DNA of 64,000 nt, taken from the NCBI GenBank assembly GCA_002392965.1, contig DGIA01000010.1, positions 96,179 through 160,178 of the forward strand, in the 5' to 3' direction. Positions within the stretch are counted from its first letter, which is position 1, and each line of letters begins with the position of its first letter. The DNA comes from Bacteroidales bacterium UBA3834. Its GTDB lineage: Bacteria; Bacteroidota; Bacteroidia; Bacteroidales; P3. Made by a program: the position numbers and the translations under genes. A model generated the notes under the pieces. The model made no database searches, was not told where the DNA came from, and saw only the letters and a program-made list of their open reading frames with translations. Of this stretch, positions 18,010 to 26,495 are shown one piece after another.

Positions 18010-19002
18010 ATGAAAAAGATAATTTCAATTTTCAATTTCCAATTCTTCATTCTTGCGGTAGGTCTGCTGCTTACCTCCTGTGAGGTTGATTTCTCCCCCA
18101 ATGCCGCTTGGAAGGAGGTTCCCGTTGTTCATTGCCTGCTCGATCAAGACGACGACACCACATGGGTCCGTGTTGAGAAATGCTTCCTCGGTGAAGGCAA
18201 TATCTATACCTATGGTGCCGTCAGCGATTCGATTAACTACCCGAAGGATTCTATTATTGTCCGCTTGTTGGCTTTCGATTATTGGGGACGTTGCGATACC
18301 ATTCCTTTTACTTACACCATTACCTCGCGTCGTGATGGACAGTTCGCGTCAGTCAACCAGCCTCTTTATTATTCTACCGAGAGTCTAGACGGCAACAAGA
18401 GCTACCAGCTCGAAGTCCTCCATGCCTCCTCGGGGCGCATTATCGCCTCCACCGATCGAGTACCCCTCATTCGTCAAACTGCCGAAAAACTCATCCGCGA
18501 ACCTTCCAACAACGACATCTTCCGATTTGTCGGACGTTATGGATGCCACATGGTGTGGGACGTGATGGAAAACGCCCGTCTCTACCAGCCTCTTGTGCGC
18601 TTCTATTATGCCGAGAATGGAGACACCCTCCACGTGGATCTCAAGTGCGCCTCCATTCCCTCGGGCAACGGCTCCAGCATCCTCTCCTGCAACTACTCCC
18701 GCGACGCCTTCCTCAGCGAACTCTACACCCAGCTCAAGGACGACCCCAACCCCAAGCAATACCTCAAGACCGTCGATATCTTTATTACTGCCTGCGACGA
18801 GAATCTTAACACCTACCTCACCTCCTTGTCCTCTTCATCCGACAATGGACGTGAGGCATACTCCAACATCCACGGAGGAGTGGGCATTTTTGCCGCCCGT
18901 CGCACCCATCTCTACCGTAACTATCGCGCCGACTCCAGTATTATCTCCGGCAGCGGTTATGGTTTGGTCTATTACCTCGACTCCCTCGACATCGGTTTTT
19001 AA
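18010..19002 (+). CDS. DUF4249-like lipoprotein
   Basis: A 330-residue lipoprotein: the signal ends in LLLTSCEV, with the lipidated Cys near residue 25. The body (WKEVPVVHCLLDQDDDTTWVRVEKCFLGEG, then SYQLEVLHASSGRIIAST) resembles DUF4249 proteins of Bacteroidota, which are beta-sandwich cell-envelope lipoproteins of unknown role. It starts 2 bases after the GH2-like gene. The signal peptide is unusual: bases 18025-18056 are a TTCAATTTTCAATTT simple repeat of the kind common in Bacteroidales intergenic DNA, read here as IFNFQFFIL. Confidence 0.75.
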   Translation: MKKIISIFNFQFFILAVGLLLTSCEVDFSPNAAWKEVPVVHCLLDQDDDTTWVRVEKCFLGEGNIYTYGAVSDSINYPKDSIIVRLLAFDYWGRCDTIPFTYTITSRRDGQFASVNQPLYYSTESLDGNKSYQLEVLHASSGRIIASTDRVPLIRQTAEKLIREPSNNDIFRFVGRYGCHMVWDVMENARLYQPLVRFYYAENGDTLHVDLKCASIPSGNGSSILSCNYSRDAFLSELYTQLKDDPNPKQYLKTVDIFITACDENLNTYLTSLSSSSDNGREAYSNIHGGVGIFAARRTHLYRNYRADSSIISGSGYGLVYYLDSLDIGF

Positions 19003-19056
19003 ACAGATGTCCGTAACATTCTCCTCTGTCTCTTTTTCGTCTTTCCAATGTCTCAA

Positions 19057-19074
19057 CACCACCAAGTGGTGGTG
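19057..19074 (+). terminator. Short GC-rich hairpin after the DUF4249 gene
   Basis: CACCACCA pairs with TGGTGGTG around a 2-base loop about 55 bases past the stop. No T-run follows directly (GGTTTTG about 10 bases on), so termination is possible but weakly supported. Confidence 0.35.
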
Positions 19075-19135
19075 CTGATGTGGTTTTGATGTCTCCCCAC
19101 TGAATCGATTACCCTCTGATATTGTGTATTTTTTC

Positions 19136-19164
19136 TTGTCATATAAAAAAAATGTGTATCTTTG
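19136..19164 (+). promoter_or_regulatory. Promoter of trigger factor
   Basis: The -7 box TATCTTTG lies at 19157-19164 and a TTG at 19136-19138, 18 bases upstream. The leader to the ATG at 19217 is about 50 bases and A-rich, as is typical for Bacteroidota leaders. Confidence 0.72.
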
Positions 19165-19216
19165 CATTTTATAATAAAAATAAAGATAATTAAAAATCAA
19201 TAAAATACATTAACCA

Positions 19217-20572
19217 ATGAACATCTCAAGAGAGAATTTAAGCGAACTGGAACTCCGTATCAAGGTTGATATCGAGGAAAAAGACTACAATGAAAACGTA
19301 ACCAAACAGCTGAAAGACTATCAAAAGAAGGCTACCGTCCCCGGCTTCCGCAAAGGCATGGCCCCGATGGGACTCATCCAGCGCATGTACAAGGCCGCCA
19401 TCGTGAGCGACGCTGTGCAGAATGAGATCAACAGCAGCCTTTTCAAATACATTGATGACGAGAAACTACACATCCTCGGCATGCCTATGTCGAATGACGA
19501 GATGACCGGCGAGGTGGATTTCGCCAAGCAGCAGTCGTTTACTTTCTATTTCGATGTTGCCGTTGCCCCCGAGTTTGAAATCGACTGGAGCAAGGTGAAT
19601 GTGGTGTATAACCAGATCAAGGTGACCTCCAAGGAGGTGGAAGCCGAGATAGAGAACGTGACCAACCGCTACGGCAAGTTCGAGACCCCCGAGACTGTGG
19701 GTAAGGGCGACATCATGTACGGCAAGCTCGTCGAGCTCGACAAGAAGGGCAATGTGAAAGAGGGTGGTGTGGATACCTTCGTGAGCCTCAACCTGCTCAA
19801 CCTCAAGGACGAGGCTCTGCTGCCTCTGTTCGAGGGCAAGAAGGCCGAGGAGAAGATTGTCTTCAACCTCTACAAGGCTTTCCCCGTGGCCGACATCGAG
19901 CGCGCCCTGCACATCGACACCGACGCCGCCAAGAAGTTTAAATCCGACGTGGAGCTGACCCTCAGCGGCATCTCCCGCATCATCCCCCACGACATCGACG
20001 AGGACCTCTTCAAGAAGGTGTTCCCCGACCAGAAAATCAAAGATGCCGACGCCTTCACCAAGGCCATGAAGAAGGAGTTCGAGAAGGCCAATGCCGAGCA
20101 GAGCGACTTCCTGTTTGTGAACCAGGTGCGCAAGGCCCTCGTCGAGAACTTCGACAAACCCCTGCCCGAGAACTTCCTCAAACGTTGGTTCGCCAGCCGT
20201 GGTGAGAAAGATATGACCCCCGAGAGCATCGAGGCCGACTGGACGGAGAAATACCTGCCTTCGCTGAAGTGGGAACTCATCGAGAGTAAGCTCGAGGCCA
20301 TCCAGCCCGTCGAGCCCACCAACAACCAGATAGTCGATTACATCAAGGACATCCTGCGCCGCAACGACAACAAGGCCGAGGGTGAAACCAAGGAGCAAAC
20401 CGAGGATCGCCTCGAGAAGGCCGCCCGCAGCATCGCCGCCGACCGCAAGAACGTGCAGCAGCTCATCGACCGCCTCTATGCCGAAAACCTTGCCAAGCTC
20501 TTCAAAGACCAGCTCAAACCCACCGTTGAGAAGGTCTCTGCCAAAGAGTTTGCCGAGCGTGCTCAAAATTAA
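19217..20572 (+). CDS. tig: Trigger factor chaperone
   Basis: Trigger factor binds the ribosome exit tunnel and folds nascent chains. The 451-residue protein has the ribosome-binding signature VPGFRKGMAP at residues 41-50, a central peptidyl-prolyl isomerase-like region (VGKGDIMYGKLVELDKKG) that looks degenerate as in other Bacteroidota, and a long charged helical C-terminal domain. The length and the start MNISRENLSELELRIKVDI fit Bacteroidales orthologues. The next gene begins 3 bases after the stop. Confidence 0.95.
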   Translation: MNISRENLSELELRIKVDIEEKDYNENVTKQLKDYQKKATVPGFRKGMAPMGLIQRMYKAAIVSDAVQNEINSSLFKYIDDEKLHILGMPMSNDEMTGEVDFAKQQSFTFYFDVAVAPEFEIDWSKVNVVYNQIKVTSKEVEAEIENVTNRYGKFETPETVGKGDIMYGKLVELDKKGNVKEGGVDTFVSLNLLNLKDEALLPLFEGKKAEEKIVFNLYKAFPVADIERALHIDTDAAKKFKSDVELTLSGISRIIPHDIDEDLFKKVFPDQKIKDADAFTKAMKKEFEKANAEQSDFLFVNQVRKALVENFDKPLPENFLKRWFASRGEKDMTPESIEADWTEKYLPSLKWELIESKLEAIQPVEPTNNQIVDYIKDILRRNDNKAEGETKEQTEDRLEKAARSIAADRKNVQQLIDRLYAENLAKLFKDQLKPTVEKVSAKEFAERAQN

Positions 20573-20575
20573 ACC

Positions 20576-21787
20576 ATGAAAAAGATATTATTGCCCATTT
20601 TGCTTGCCTGCTGCTGTGTGACGGCTCAGGCTCAGGAAAACGACGGTCTCGTCTATCCGAACACTTTCTATGCTTCGTTCGGTGTGGGAGGATTCTCCTA
20701 TGCCCATTCGTCGGAAAGCGCCTTTGGTGCCCCGTCGGCCAACCTCACCGCTGGTGTGTGGCTTACGGCGCCGATGGCGTTCCAGATTTCCCTCGACGGA
20801 GTGATGGGCAATAATGCGGCCGGCAAGAGCTCTCTGTTCATGTTTGCCGACGCCGAATTCAAGTGGGATGCCAACTCCACCCTGTTCCATGTCTATAACA
20901 AAAACTACCTCAAGCCCATTCCGTTCTATCCTCTGATTGGCATGGGTTGTGTGTGGCTCAAGGACATGGCTTCGGGTGCTGCCACTCGTGACAACTCCTT
21001 CTCCATGATGCTGGGATTACAGGCCCCCCTGCGCATTTCGGGCATGATGGATGCGGTGTTGCAGTACAAGTGCTTCTTCCTGACCCAGGGTTTCGATGGG
21101 TCAGCGGGTGACAACTATATGCACACTGTCGGCGTGGGACTGCAGTTCCGTCAGGCCGACGACCCCTACCACCGTCGCACAGAGCGCTACACTCGCGGAT
21201 TGGCTGAAGACTGGTTCTTCGGTCTCGGTCTCGGCCCCAACTATTCGGCTTTCGACCTCTTCAGTAACCCTTATTCCGGAGGCTTGTCCATGATTGGATT
21301 GGCTCCTGAATTCATGATGGGACGCAATTTCAGCAATTTCTGGACCATCCGTGTCATGTTGGGAGGCTTGACCGCCCACGAACAGTACGACACTTTGACG
21401 AAGGAGCCCGGCGACGCATACCGTTTTGCATTCCTGCACAGCGACTTGATGATTAACATCAGCACTCTGGTTACCAAGGGCAGGGGAGTCAATCTCAATG
21501 TGATGCCCTATCTGGGTGCCGGTCCCGTCTGGCGTTTCGACAACGCCATCTACGATGTCGCCGCCAATGTGGGTGTCATGCTCCGCTACTATCTGAGTCA
21601 GAAGAGCGACCTCTACCTCGATTGTCGTTATGTGGTGGTTCCGCCCCATATTGGTGGCGGTACGGCCCCCTCGGGCAATTTCTACAGTGTCGGTCTGCCC
21701 AGCCTGACAGCGGGTTACATCTTCAATTTCGGGCACAATACCACCCGCTACCGTATGCCTCTCAACAAGTGCGCGGCGAGCCTGTAA
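20576..21787 (+). CDS. Outer-membrane protein made of two similar beta-barrel halves
   Basis: A 403-residue exported protein (signal MKKILLPILLACCCVTAQAQ). Residues 28-200 and 215-395 have the same layout: an opening strand (FYASFGVGGFSY versus WFFGLGLGPNYS), then a strand pair with a large-residue turn, then a closing VGVGLQFRQ or AGYIFNFGHN strand. This suggests an internal duplication of an 8-stranded barrel, giving either two barrels or one 16-stranded barrel. No known family is recognised. It starts 3 bases after tig, so it is probably in the same transcript. Its 3' end overlaps the convergent C-S lyase by 26 bases. Confidence 0.78.
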   Translation: MKKILLPILLACCCVTAQAQENDGLVYPNTFYASFGVGGFSYAHSSESAFGAPSANLTAGVWLTAPMAFQISLDGVMGNNAAGKSSLFMFADAEFKWDANSTLFHVYNKNYLKPIPFYPLIGMGCVWLKDMASGAATRDNSFSMMLGLQAPLRISGMMDAVLQYKCFFLTQGFDGSAGDNYMHTVGVGLQFRQADDPYHRRTERYTRGLAEDWFFGLGLGPNYSAFDLFSNPYSGGLSMIGLAPEFMMGRNFSNFWTIRVMLGGLTAHEQYDTLTKEPGDAYRFAFLHSDLMINISTLVTKGRGVNLNVMPYLGAGPVWRFDNAIYDVAANVGVMLRYYLSQKSDLYLDCRYVVVPPHIGGGTAPSGNFYSVGLPSLTAGYIFNFGHNTTRYRMPLNKCAASL

Positions 21788-22952
21788 GCGCTTGCTCTAT
21801 ACGACACAGGCAGTCGGTCAGGACGGCACGTGGACAGCCGAGATTCATACGGAAACAACCCCGATATTGTTCACCTCCAAAAGTGGTCCCATCGTTTAGG
21901 GCCACTTTTGCTTTGTTGATGAGCAGCTCTTTCAGTTGCTCGTGCGAGAGACCGTAGTTGTTGAAATCGAGCCAGGCGAGGTAGGAGGCCTCGGGGAGGA
22001 CAGCCTTCACCTTCGGCATCCGGGTCGATAGGAATTCGTCCAGCGTCTGAACGTTCTCGTTCAGGTATTCCAGCATCTGCCGCAGCCACTCGTCACCCTC
22101 TTTGAAGGCGGCTTCGGCGGCGGTGAAGGCGAAGATGTTGCCTCCTGCCACACCCAGGGCGTCGAGCCAGCCGAAGAAGCGCTTCCGGAGGTCGGGGTTG
22201 GCAATATGGCACACCGAGCTGCCGAGGCCGGCAATGTTGAAAGTCTTGCTGGGGGCCATGAAGGTGATGGCGGGTCCTCCCGCAGAGGAATTGTCGCTGA
22301 CGGTGCTGTAACTTACATGCTGGTGTCCTGGGAGGGTGAGGTCGGCATGGATTTCGTCACTGATGACCAACACATTGTGGCGCTCGCAAATCTCTGCTAT
22401 GCGCTGCAGCACCTCCTTGCCCCACACCGTGCCGGCCGGGTTGTGTGGGTTGCTCATTATGAATACCTTGCAGCCGTCGGCCTTGCGTTCAAAATCGTCG
22501 AAATCAATAGCAAAGCGACCATCCTCTATCTTCAAGGGACTGCACACCAGCGTCCTTCCACTATCCTTCGGCAGGTTGAGGAAAGGAGGATAGACGGGCG
22601 TGGTTACCAGCACCTTGTCTCCCGGTTGCGTCAGGCAGAGCAGGGCATAGGCGATACCCGCCACGATGCCCGGGATAAAATGAAGACTCTCTTTGGTGGT
22701 ATTGATGCGGTAATGCTTCTGCAGCCATGCGGTCACCGCCTGCCAATAGGAGTCGGAAGGCATGGTGTAGCCCAATACCTCGTGGTCGCATCGGCGGCGG
22801 ATGGCTTCCATCACAAAGTCGGGCGAACGGAAGTCCATATCGGCCACCCACATGGGTGTCAGGTCGTCACGCCCATACATCGCCGGCAGGGCATCCCACT
22901 TGAAGCAGTCGGTGCCTCTGCGCTCAATTATCTCGTCGAAATTGTATTTCAT
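21762..22952 (-). CDS. PatB/MalY-type C-S lyase (cystathionine beta-lyase-like aminotransferase fold)
   Basis: A 396-residue PLP-dependent fold-type I enzyme that probably cleaves cystathionine or cysteine to thiol, pyruvate and ammonia. Typical marks are the N-terminus FDEIIERRGTDCFKWD, the PMWVADMDF motif specific to the MalY/PatB group, NPHNPAGTVW, and the PLP lysine in PSKTFNIAGL. The deaminase gene lies 32 bases upstream, so they may form a unit with the lipoprotein gene before it. The 3' end overlaps the convergent barrel gene. The gap upstream holds a simple CATAATTCATAACCC-type repeat. Confidence 0.92.
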   Translation of the reverse strand: MKYNFDEIIERRGTDCFKWDALPAMYGRDDLTPMWVADMDFRSPDFVMEAIRRRCDHEVLGYTMPSDSYWQAVTAWLQKHYRINTTKESLHFIPGIVAGIAYALLCLTQPGDKVLVTTPVYPPFLNLPKDSGRTLVCSPLKIEDGRFAIDFDDFERKADGCKVFIMSNPHNPAGTVWGKEVLQRIAEICERHNVLVISDEIHADLTLPGHQHVSYSTVSDNSSAGGPAITFMAPSKTFNIAGLGSSVCHIANPDLRKRFFGWLDALGVAGGNIFAFTAAEAAFKEGDEWLRQMLEYLNENVQTLDEFLSTRMPKVKAVLPEASYLAWLDFNNYGLSHEQLKELLINKAKVALNDGTTFGGEQYRGCFRMNLGCPRAVLTDCLCRIEQALTGSPRTC

Positions 22953-22984
22953 ATTACAAACTCATAATTCATAACCCATAACTC

Positions 22985-23452
22985 CTAATATTTTTTAGGG
23001 TTCATCTGGTTATATTCGTCGAAAAGATGCAGGCATTCCTCGCGGTCCATCTCCGTGAGCAGATCCCCCAGTCGGTCGCGGCCTCCAAAGAGGCCGTCGA
23101 AATGTTCGTCGCGGAAACCAATGCGGGCATTGTCGGCGATGCTGCAACCGTAATACACCCTGCTGATGTTGGCCCAAAGAATGGCGCAGAGGCACATGTG
23201 GCAGGGCTCGCCGGTGGTGTAAAGCGTGCACCCTGCAAGGTCGTGGGTGCCCAATGCTTCGCCGGCCTGTCGTATGGCCATGATCTCGCCGTGGGCGGTG
23301 GCGTCGTGGTCCTTCAGCACGCGGTTGTGGGCTTTGGCCAGCACCACGCCGTTCTTCACGATGACACAGCCGAACGGGCCGCCGTGCCCTTGCCTGATGC
23401 CTTCGCGAGCCTCCGCGATGGCCATCTGCATATATTCGTGGTGTTTTCCCAT
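22985..23452 (-). CDS. Nucleoside/guanine deaminase of the cytidine deaminase-like fold
   Basis: A 155-residue zinc deaminase. The zinc and catalytic residues are in AHGEIMAI (HAE) and GEPCHMCLCAILWA (PCxxC). GGPFGCVIVKNG and the C-terminal LLTEMDREECLHLFDEY-NQMNPKKY resemble guanine deaminases of the short bacterial type more than tRNA adenosine deaminase TadA, but substrate cannot be settled by eye. It begins 2 bases after the stop of the lipoprotein gene, so the two are cotranscribed. Confidence 0.88.
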   Translation of the reverse strand: MGKHHEYMQMAIAEAREGIRQGHGGPFGCVIVKNGVVLAKAHNRVLKDHDATAHGEIMAIRQAGEALGTHDLAGCTLYTTGEPCHMCLCAILWANISRVYYGCSIADNARIGFRDEHFDGLFGGRDRLGDLLTEMDREECLHLFDEYNQMNPKKY

Positions 23453-23454
23453 CG

Positions 23455-24375
23455 TCAGTCGAGTTCTACGGCCGGCCAGCCGTAATCCTGGTAGTAGTGG
23501 ACATTCAGGGCGTTCTTTTTGACATACTCCTGCAGCTGTCCTTTGCGGACGGCCTCGCGCAGCTGCTCGCTGGAATGGATATTCTCATAGATGTCGAAGT
23601 AGCTGCCGAAGATACGCTTGGCACTGGCCGTGTTGCCGGCACCATCTACCGTCTGCTCGAATCCGGTAACAGTGTATTTCCCCTCCTCTTTGCTCATGGT
23701 CATCACGCCGCTGTGGTTGCCGCCGGAGACACACTTCAGCGTGTCGTCCGCCACGTTGTACCACATCACCCAGAAGTCGCCCATAAAGAGTTCCTCCTCC
23801 TCGTGCACCATCATCAGCACAGGGATACAAAGTTCGCCTTTCTGGTACTGACCGCCGATTTCACGCACCAGATAGTCGCTGATGGCCTCGCGCACGGCCT
23901 GCTCCTCGCGGTTGATGGCTATGTGGCGGATGCAGTCGGCCTTGTGTCCGTCGAAGTCGGCAATCAGCCATTTTCCGCCCACCTTCTCCATCGCCAGCTT
24001 GTGCTCCTCTACGTCGGATGTGGGATCGAACGAGCCGTCCTCCCATTTCTGACGAACGCTTATGGTGGCTGTGGCGTGGGACTTGTCGGTCAATTCGATA
24101 CCGACAACGTCGAAGTCGGCTATGGTGCCGCCGTTGCCGGTGACAAAGTAATAGAGCCATTCATGATCCATGGCCTCGAACTCCGGCAGGCGGTTGAACA
24201 TCGTGTCGAGCACATTGTAGAAGTCCTCTGTCATATAGTCCTTAGAAGCCTCCTGCAACTCGTGGTCGGGGATATACCGGCATAGCTCCGCTGCACGTTT
24301 TTTCAGTTGCTCTTCATTGTTCGCACATGCCGCCAGCAACAAGGCGGAAAGGATGATTGTGAGTGCTTTTTTCAT
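23455..24375 (-). CDS. Lipoprotein of unknown function
   Basis: A 306-residue protein whose start at 24375 gives the lipoprotein signal MKKALTIILSALLLAACANN, with the lipidated Cys at about residue 17. The in-frame extension upstream of this ATG has no signal character. The body is mixed alpha/beta and acidic, with WLYYFVTGNGGTIADFDVVGIEL and KWLIADFDGHKAD reminiscent of the NTF2-like or DUF-type immunity folds. No confident family match can be named. It precedes the nucleoside deaminase by 2 bases and follows the GNAT gene by 26 bases on the same strand. Confidence 0.75.
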   Translation of the reverse strand: MKKALTIILSALLLAACANNEEQLKKRAAELCRYIPDHELQEASKDYMTEDFYNVLDTMFNRLPEFEAMDHEWLYYFVTGNGGTIADFDVVGIELTDKSHATATISVRQKWEDGSFDPTSDVEEHKLAMEKVGGKWLIADFDGHKADCIRHIAINREEQAVREAISDYLVREIGGQYQKGELCIPVLMMVHEEEELFMGDFWVMWYNVADDTLKCVSGGNHSGVMTMSKEEGKYTVTGFEQTVDGAGNTASAKRIFGSYFDIYENIHSSEQLREAVRKGQLQEYVKKNALNVHYYQDYGWPAVELD

Positions 24376-24401
24376 TGTTATATGAGTTTTATACGTGATT
24401 G

Positions 24402-24686
24402 TCAGTTTATCGGGCAGCTCAGCGGACTCGTCAGCTCGCATCCCCTGTTCCGCGCCAGCCAGAGGGCTGCATACGAGCATGTGGCCTCCACGCGGCCTCC
24501 GCGACGTTCTATCTCCTCCACAGCCCTTCGCACCAGCTCCGAGGCCACACCCTGTCCTCGCAGACGGTCATCCACATACGTGTGGTTGATGACAAATACG
24601 CCCTCGCGCTCGGGAAAAGTCACTTCCCCCACCTCCTCGCCATCCACGACGGCGGCTATCCGGTTCTTATAAGTGATATATTCCAT
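24402..24686 (-). CDS. Short GNAT-type N-acetyltransferase (YjdJ/Gtn-like)
   Basis: A 94-residue single-domain acetyltransferase. The acetyl-CoA loop is RLRGQGVASELV at about residues 41-52, preceded by the strand VFVINHTYVDD. The C-terminus CSYAALWLARN fits the small YjdJ group that acetylates unknown substrates. The start ATG at 24686 directly follows a TTAAATTGAAAATTGAG simple repeat. It reads in the same direction as the lipoprotein and deaminase genes and may head that unit. Confidence 0.88.
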   Translation of the reverse strand: MEYITYKNRIAAVVDGEEVGEVTFPEREGVFVINHTYVDDRLRGQGVASELVRRAVEEIERRGGRVEATCSYAALWLARNRGCELTSPLSCPIN

Positions 24687-24721
24687 TAAATTGAAAATTG
24701 AGAAATCAACTCCAAAAAAGT

Positions 24722-24757
24722 TATGACTTTTTGGAAATTGATTCCAGAAAAGTCATA
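24722..24757. terminator. Bidirectional hairpin between fic and GNAT genes
   Basis: TATGACTTTT (24722-24731) pairs with AAAAGTCATA (24748-24757); inner TGGAA/TTCCA pairs extend the stem. T-runs lie on both sides (ATTTTTC on plus, AACTTTTTT on minus), so it can end transcription of the minus-strand fic gene. Confidence 0.7.
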
Positions 24758-24772
24758 TTTTTCGACACTAAA

Positions 24773-26008
24773 TTACATCCCTCCTTTCGTTAATTCATTA
24801 TAAAGGGCAACACCCTTTACCGTCAACAGGTATTTCTGCCTTGGATGATTGGGTCGGTCGGGGTATTTCCGACGCACAAACTTCTCCTGTAATGCAGGTT
24901 CAAGATGGATATCCACAAAGCTCTGTCGGTGCTTGAGTTTTTTGATATTCATCATCTGGCTGATGCTTAATTCATCGTTGCCTATAATCCGCACAAGTTC
25001 AATGATGTCCTCGTTGTTTGTATAAAACTTACTATCTGGACTTAAGTTTATTATAGATGAGCTTATACGGTACTTGTACGGTGCTTGTTTGGTACTTGTA
25101 CGGAGCTTGTCCTCTACCCGCTCATTAGTTATCTGGTGATTGGGCATCTCACCCTCAGGCATCTTCCACTCTTCCGGTGGATTAATCATCATATATCGAT
25201 TCTTCAAGATGTTTTTCTCGCCAAGAAGCAAATTACGGAAGAATCGAATCAAGAATAGCGGTTCATATTCTATGCCTTTGGCCACGTTGCGGTAGTTGGC
25301 TCGCACCAATGCGTTTCTGAAATACCACGAGTGGTTGGCAAAGAGGTCGTTGTTGACGCTGAAACCCAACATACGCAGATATTTGATGGTAAAGAGTGCA
25401 GTCGTTCGGGTATTTCCTTCCCTGAACGGGTGGATCTGCCATATTCCCGACACAAAACGGGCAATATGTTCCACCATACTGTCTTTATCCATATCCGTAT
25501 AAGAGAACTGACGTTCCCTATCCAGATCGTACTCCAGCGCCATTCGCAAGTCTTGCCAGCGGCCATACAGTACAGAGTCGCCTCGCAACACCCATTCTTT
25601 TTTCGAGATGTCGTACTCGCGGAAATGCCCGGCATGTTTGAACACCCCTTCAAAGATAGCGCGATGGATGGCTGCCAATCCTGCCACGCTATAGGTGAAA
25701 GCATCTGTCTGCAGAAGTTTCGAAATGTTACTTGAAACCCTATCGGCCTCTTCCTTGTCAGCATCATCGTCGTCGTGGGTAGTCTTCGTGATGTAGTATT
25801 GCTTCACCAATTCACGAGCCTCATCGATGGTAATTTCCCCTTCGATGTTTCTGCGGGCGGTATCTTGCAAATACTCCGATGTCTTTAATCCATCGACGGC
25901 CTGCAAGCCGATGGCAACGCTCCAAGCCTCCGCTCTTTCACGTTGTGCCGGCTCCCCCTGACGTATATACTCGTCAAAATCTATATATCCGTCCTTATCG
26001 TTGCTCAT
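24773..26008 (-). CDS. Fic family protein (AMP-transferase fold) with C-terminal winged-helix-like part
   Basis: Fic enzymes transfer AMP or other nucleotide parts to hydroxyl groups of target proteins. The complete active-site motif HPFREGNTR is at residues 193-201 of this 411-residue protein. An IEGE segment at residues 55-58 lies where class II Fic proteins have their inhibitory helix, but the Ser/Thr normally four residues before the Glu is Arg here, so autoinhibition is uncertain. The C-terminal 120 residues look like a DNA-binding winged helix. The ATG at 26008 was chosen over a TTG two codons upstream. It stands alone with its own promoter. It is the first gene of the AT-richer island. 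Confidence 0.92.
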   Translation of the reverse strand: MSNDKDGYIDFDEYIRQGEPAQRERAEAWSVAIGLQAVDGLKTSEYLQDTARRNIEGEITIDEARELVKQYYITKTTHDDDDADKEEADRVSSNISKLLQTDAFTYSVAGLAAIHRAIFEGVFKHAGHFREYDISKKEWVLRGDSVLYGRWQDLRMALEYDLDRERQFSYTDMDKDSMVEHIARFVSGIWQIHPFREGNTRTTALFTIKYLRMLGFSVNNDLFANHSWYFRNALVRANYRNVAKGIEYEPLFLIRFFRNLLLGEKNILKNRYMMINPPEEWKMPEGEMPNHQITNERVEDKLRTSTKQAPYKYRISSSIINLSPDSKFYTNNEDIIELVRIIGNDELSISQMMNIKKLKHRQSFVDIHLEPALQEKFVRRKYPDRPNHPRQKYLLTVKGVALYNELTKGGM

Positions 26009-26073
26009 ATTCAAATATTATCTTTCCAATTTTCACTTACACATTCCCGCATTCAATATTATTATTTCCGGTG

Positions 26074-26081
26074 CAAAGATA
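26074..26081 (-). promoter_or_regulatory. Bacteroidota -7 promoter element before fic
   Basis: CAAAGATA on the plus strand is TATCTTTG on the minus strand, an exact TAnnTTTG, 65 bases before the fic ATG. No convincing -33 box. Confidence 0.6.
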
Positions 26082-26370
26082 CGGGTTTTATTTAAAATAA
26101 ATATTCAATTTCACTCACGCATTTACACATTAACGCATTCTATTTGACCCCTTAACCGTGAACCCTTAACCATACCGCCGACCTCAGTTTAAGATTTCCC
26201 GCATTCTCTTTGAATCATGTGCTGTGGCGTCGGCTCTGCCGACAACCATTAATCATGAACCGTGAATCATGAACCATTAATCATACTGCCCGACCTCGGT
26301 TCAAACAATCAATTGTTCAAGATTTATATTCCATCTATATAACGGAGAAAGACGTAAAATATTGTGCAGC

Positions 26371-26397
26371 AAAAAGGACCGCCAAATAAGGCGGCCC
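26371..26397 (-). terminator. Intrinsic terminator downstream of the GIY-YIG gene
   Basis: Read on the minus strand, GGGCCGCC pairs with GGCGGTCC (one mismatch) around a 6-base loop and is followed by a T-run. It lies about 100 bases after the annotated stop and about 30 bases after the stop of the in-frame continuation. Confidence 0.75.
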
Positions 26398-26495
26398 CGT
26401 TTCAATTAATAATAGGGTTTATAAAAGTATTACTTCTTTTCTTTCCAATAATCCGATTTCAGTAATCTTTCGTATTTCTCCCGTGTAATTGGTAA

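Larger units (their letters stand above)
26009..26495. other. Gene-poor stretch between fic and the GIY-YIG gene
   Basis: It holds the fic promoter, short degenerate repeats (a 14-base unit ACCATTAATCATGA with variants, three copies at about 26247-26288, and CACATTAACGCATTC-like words near 26040-26140), the palindrome GTCGGCTCTGCCGAC near 26229, a minus-strand terminator, and the in-frame continuation of the GIY-YIG gene at 26430-26495. No independent coding region is supported. Confidence 0.6.

Noticed and set aside
24773..26008. A Fic toxin with a separate antitoxin gene
   Set aside because: No small upstream antitoxin gene with the inhibitory motif was found; the only related segment (IEGE) is within the Fic protein itself.
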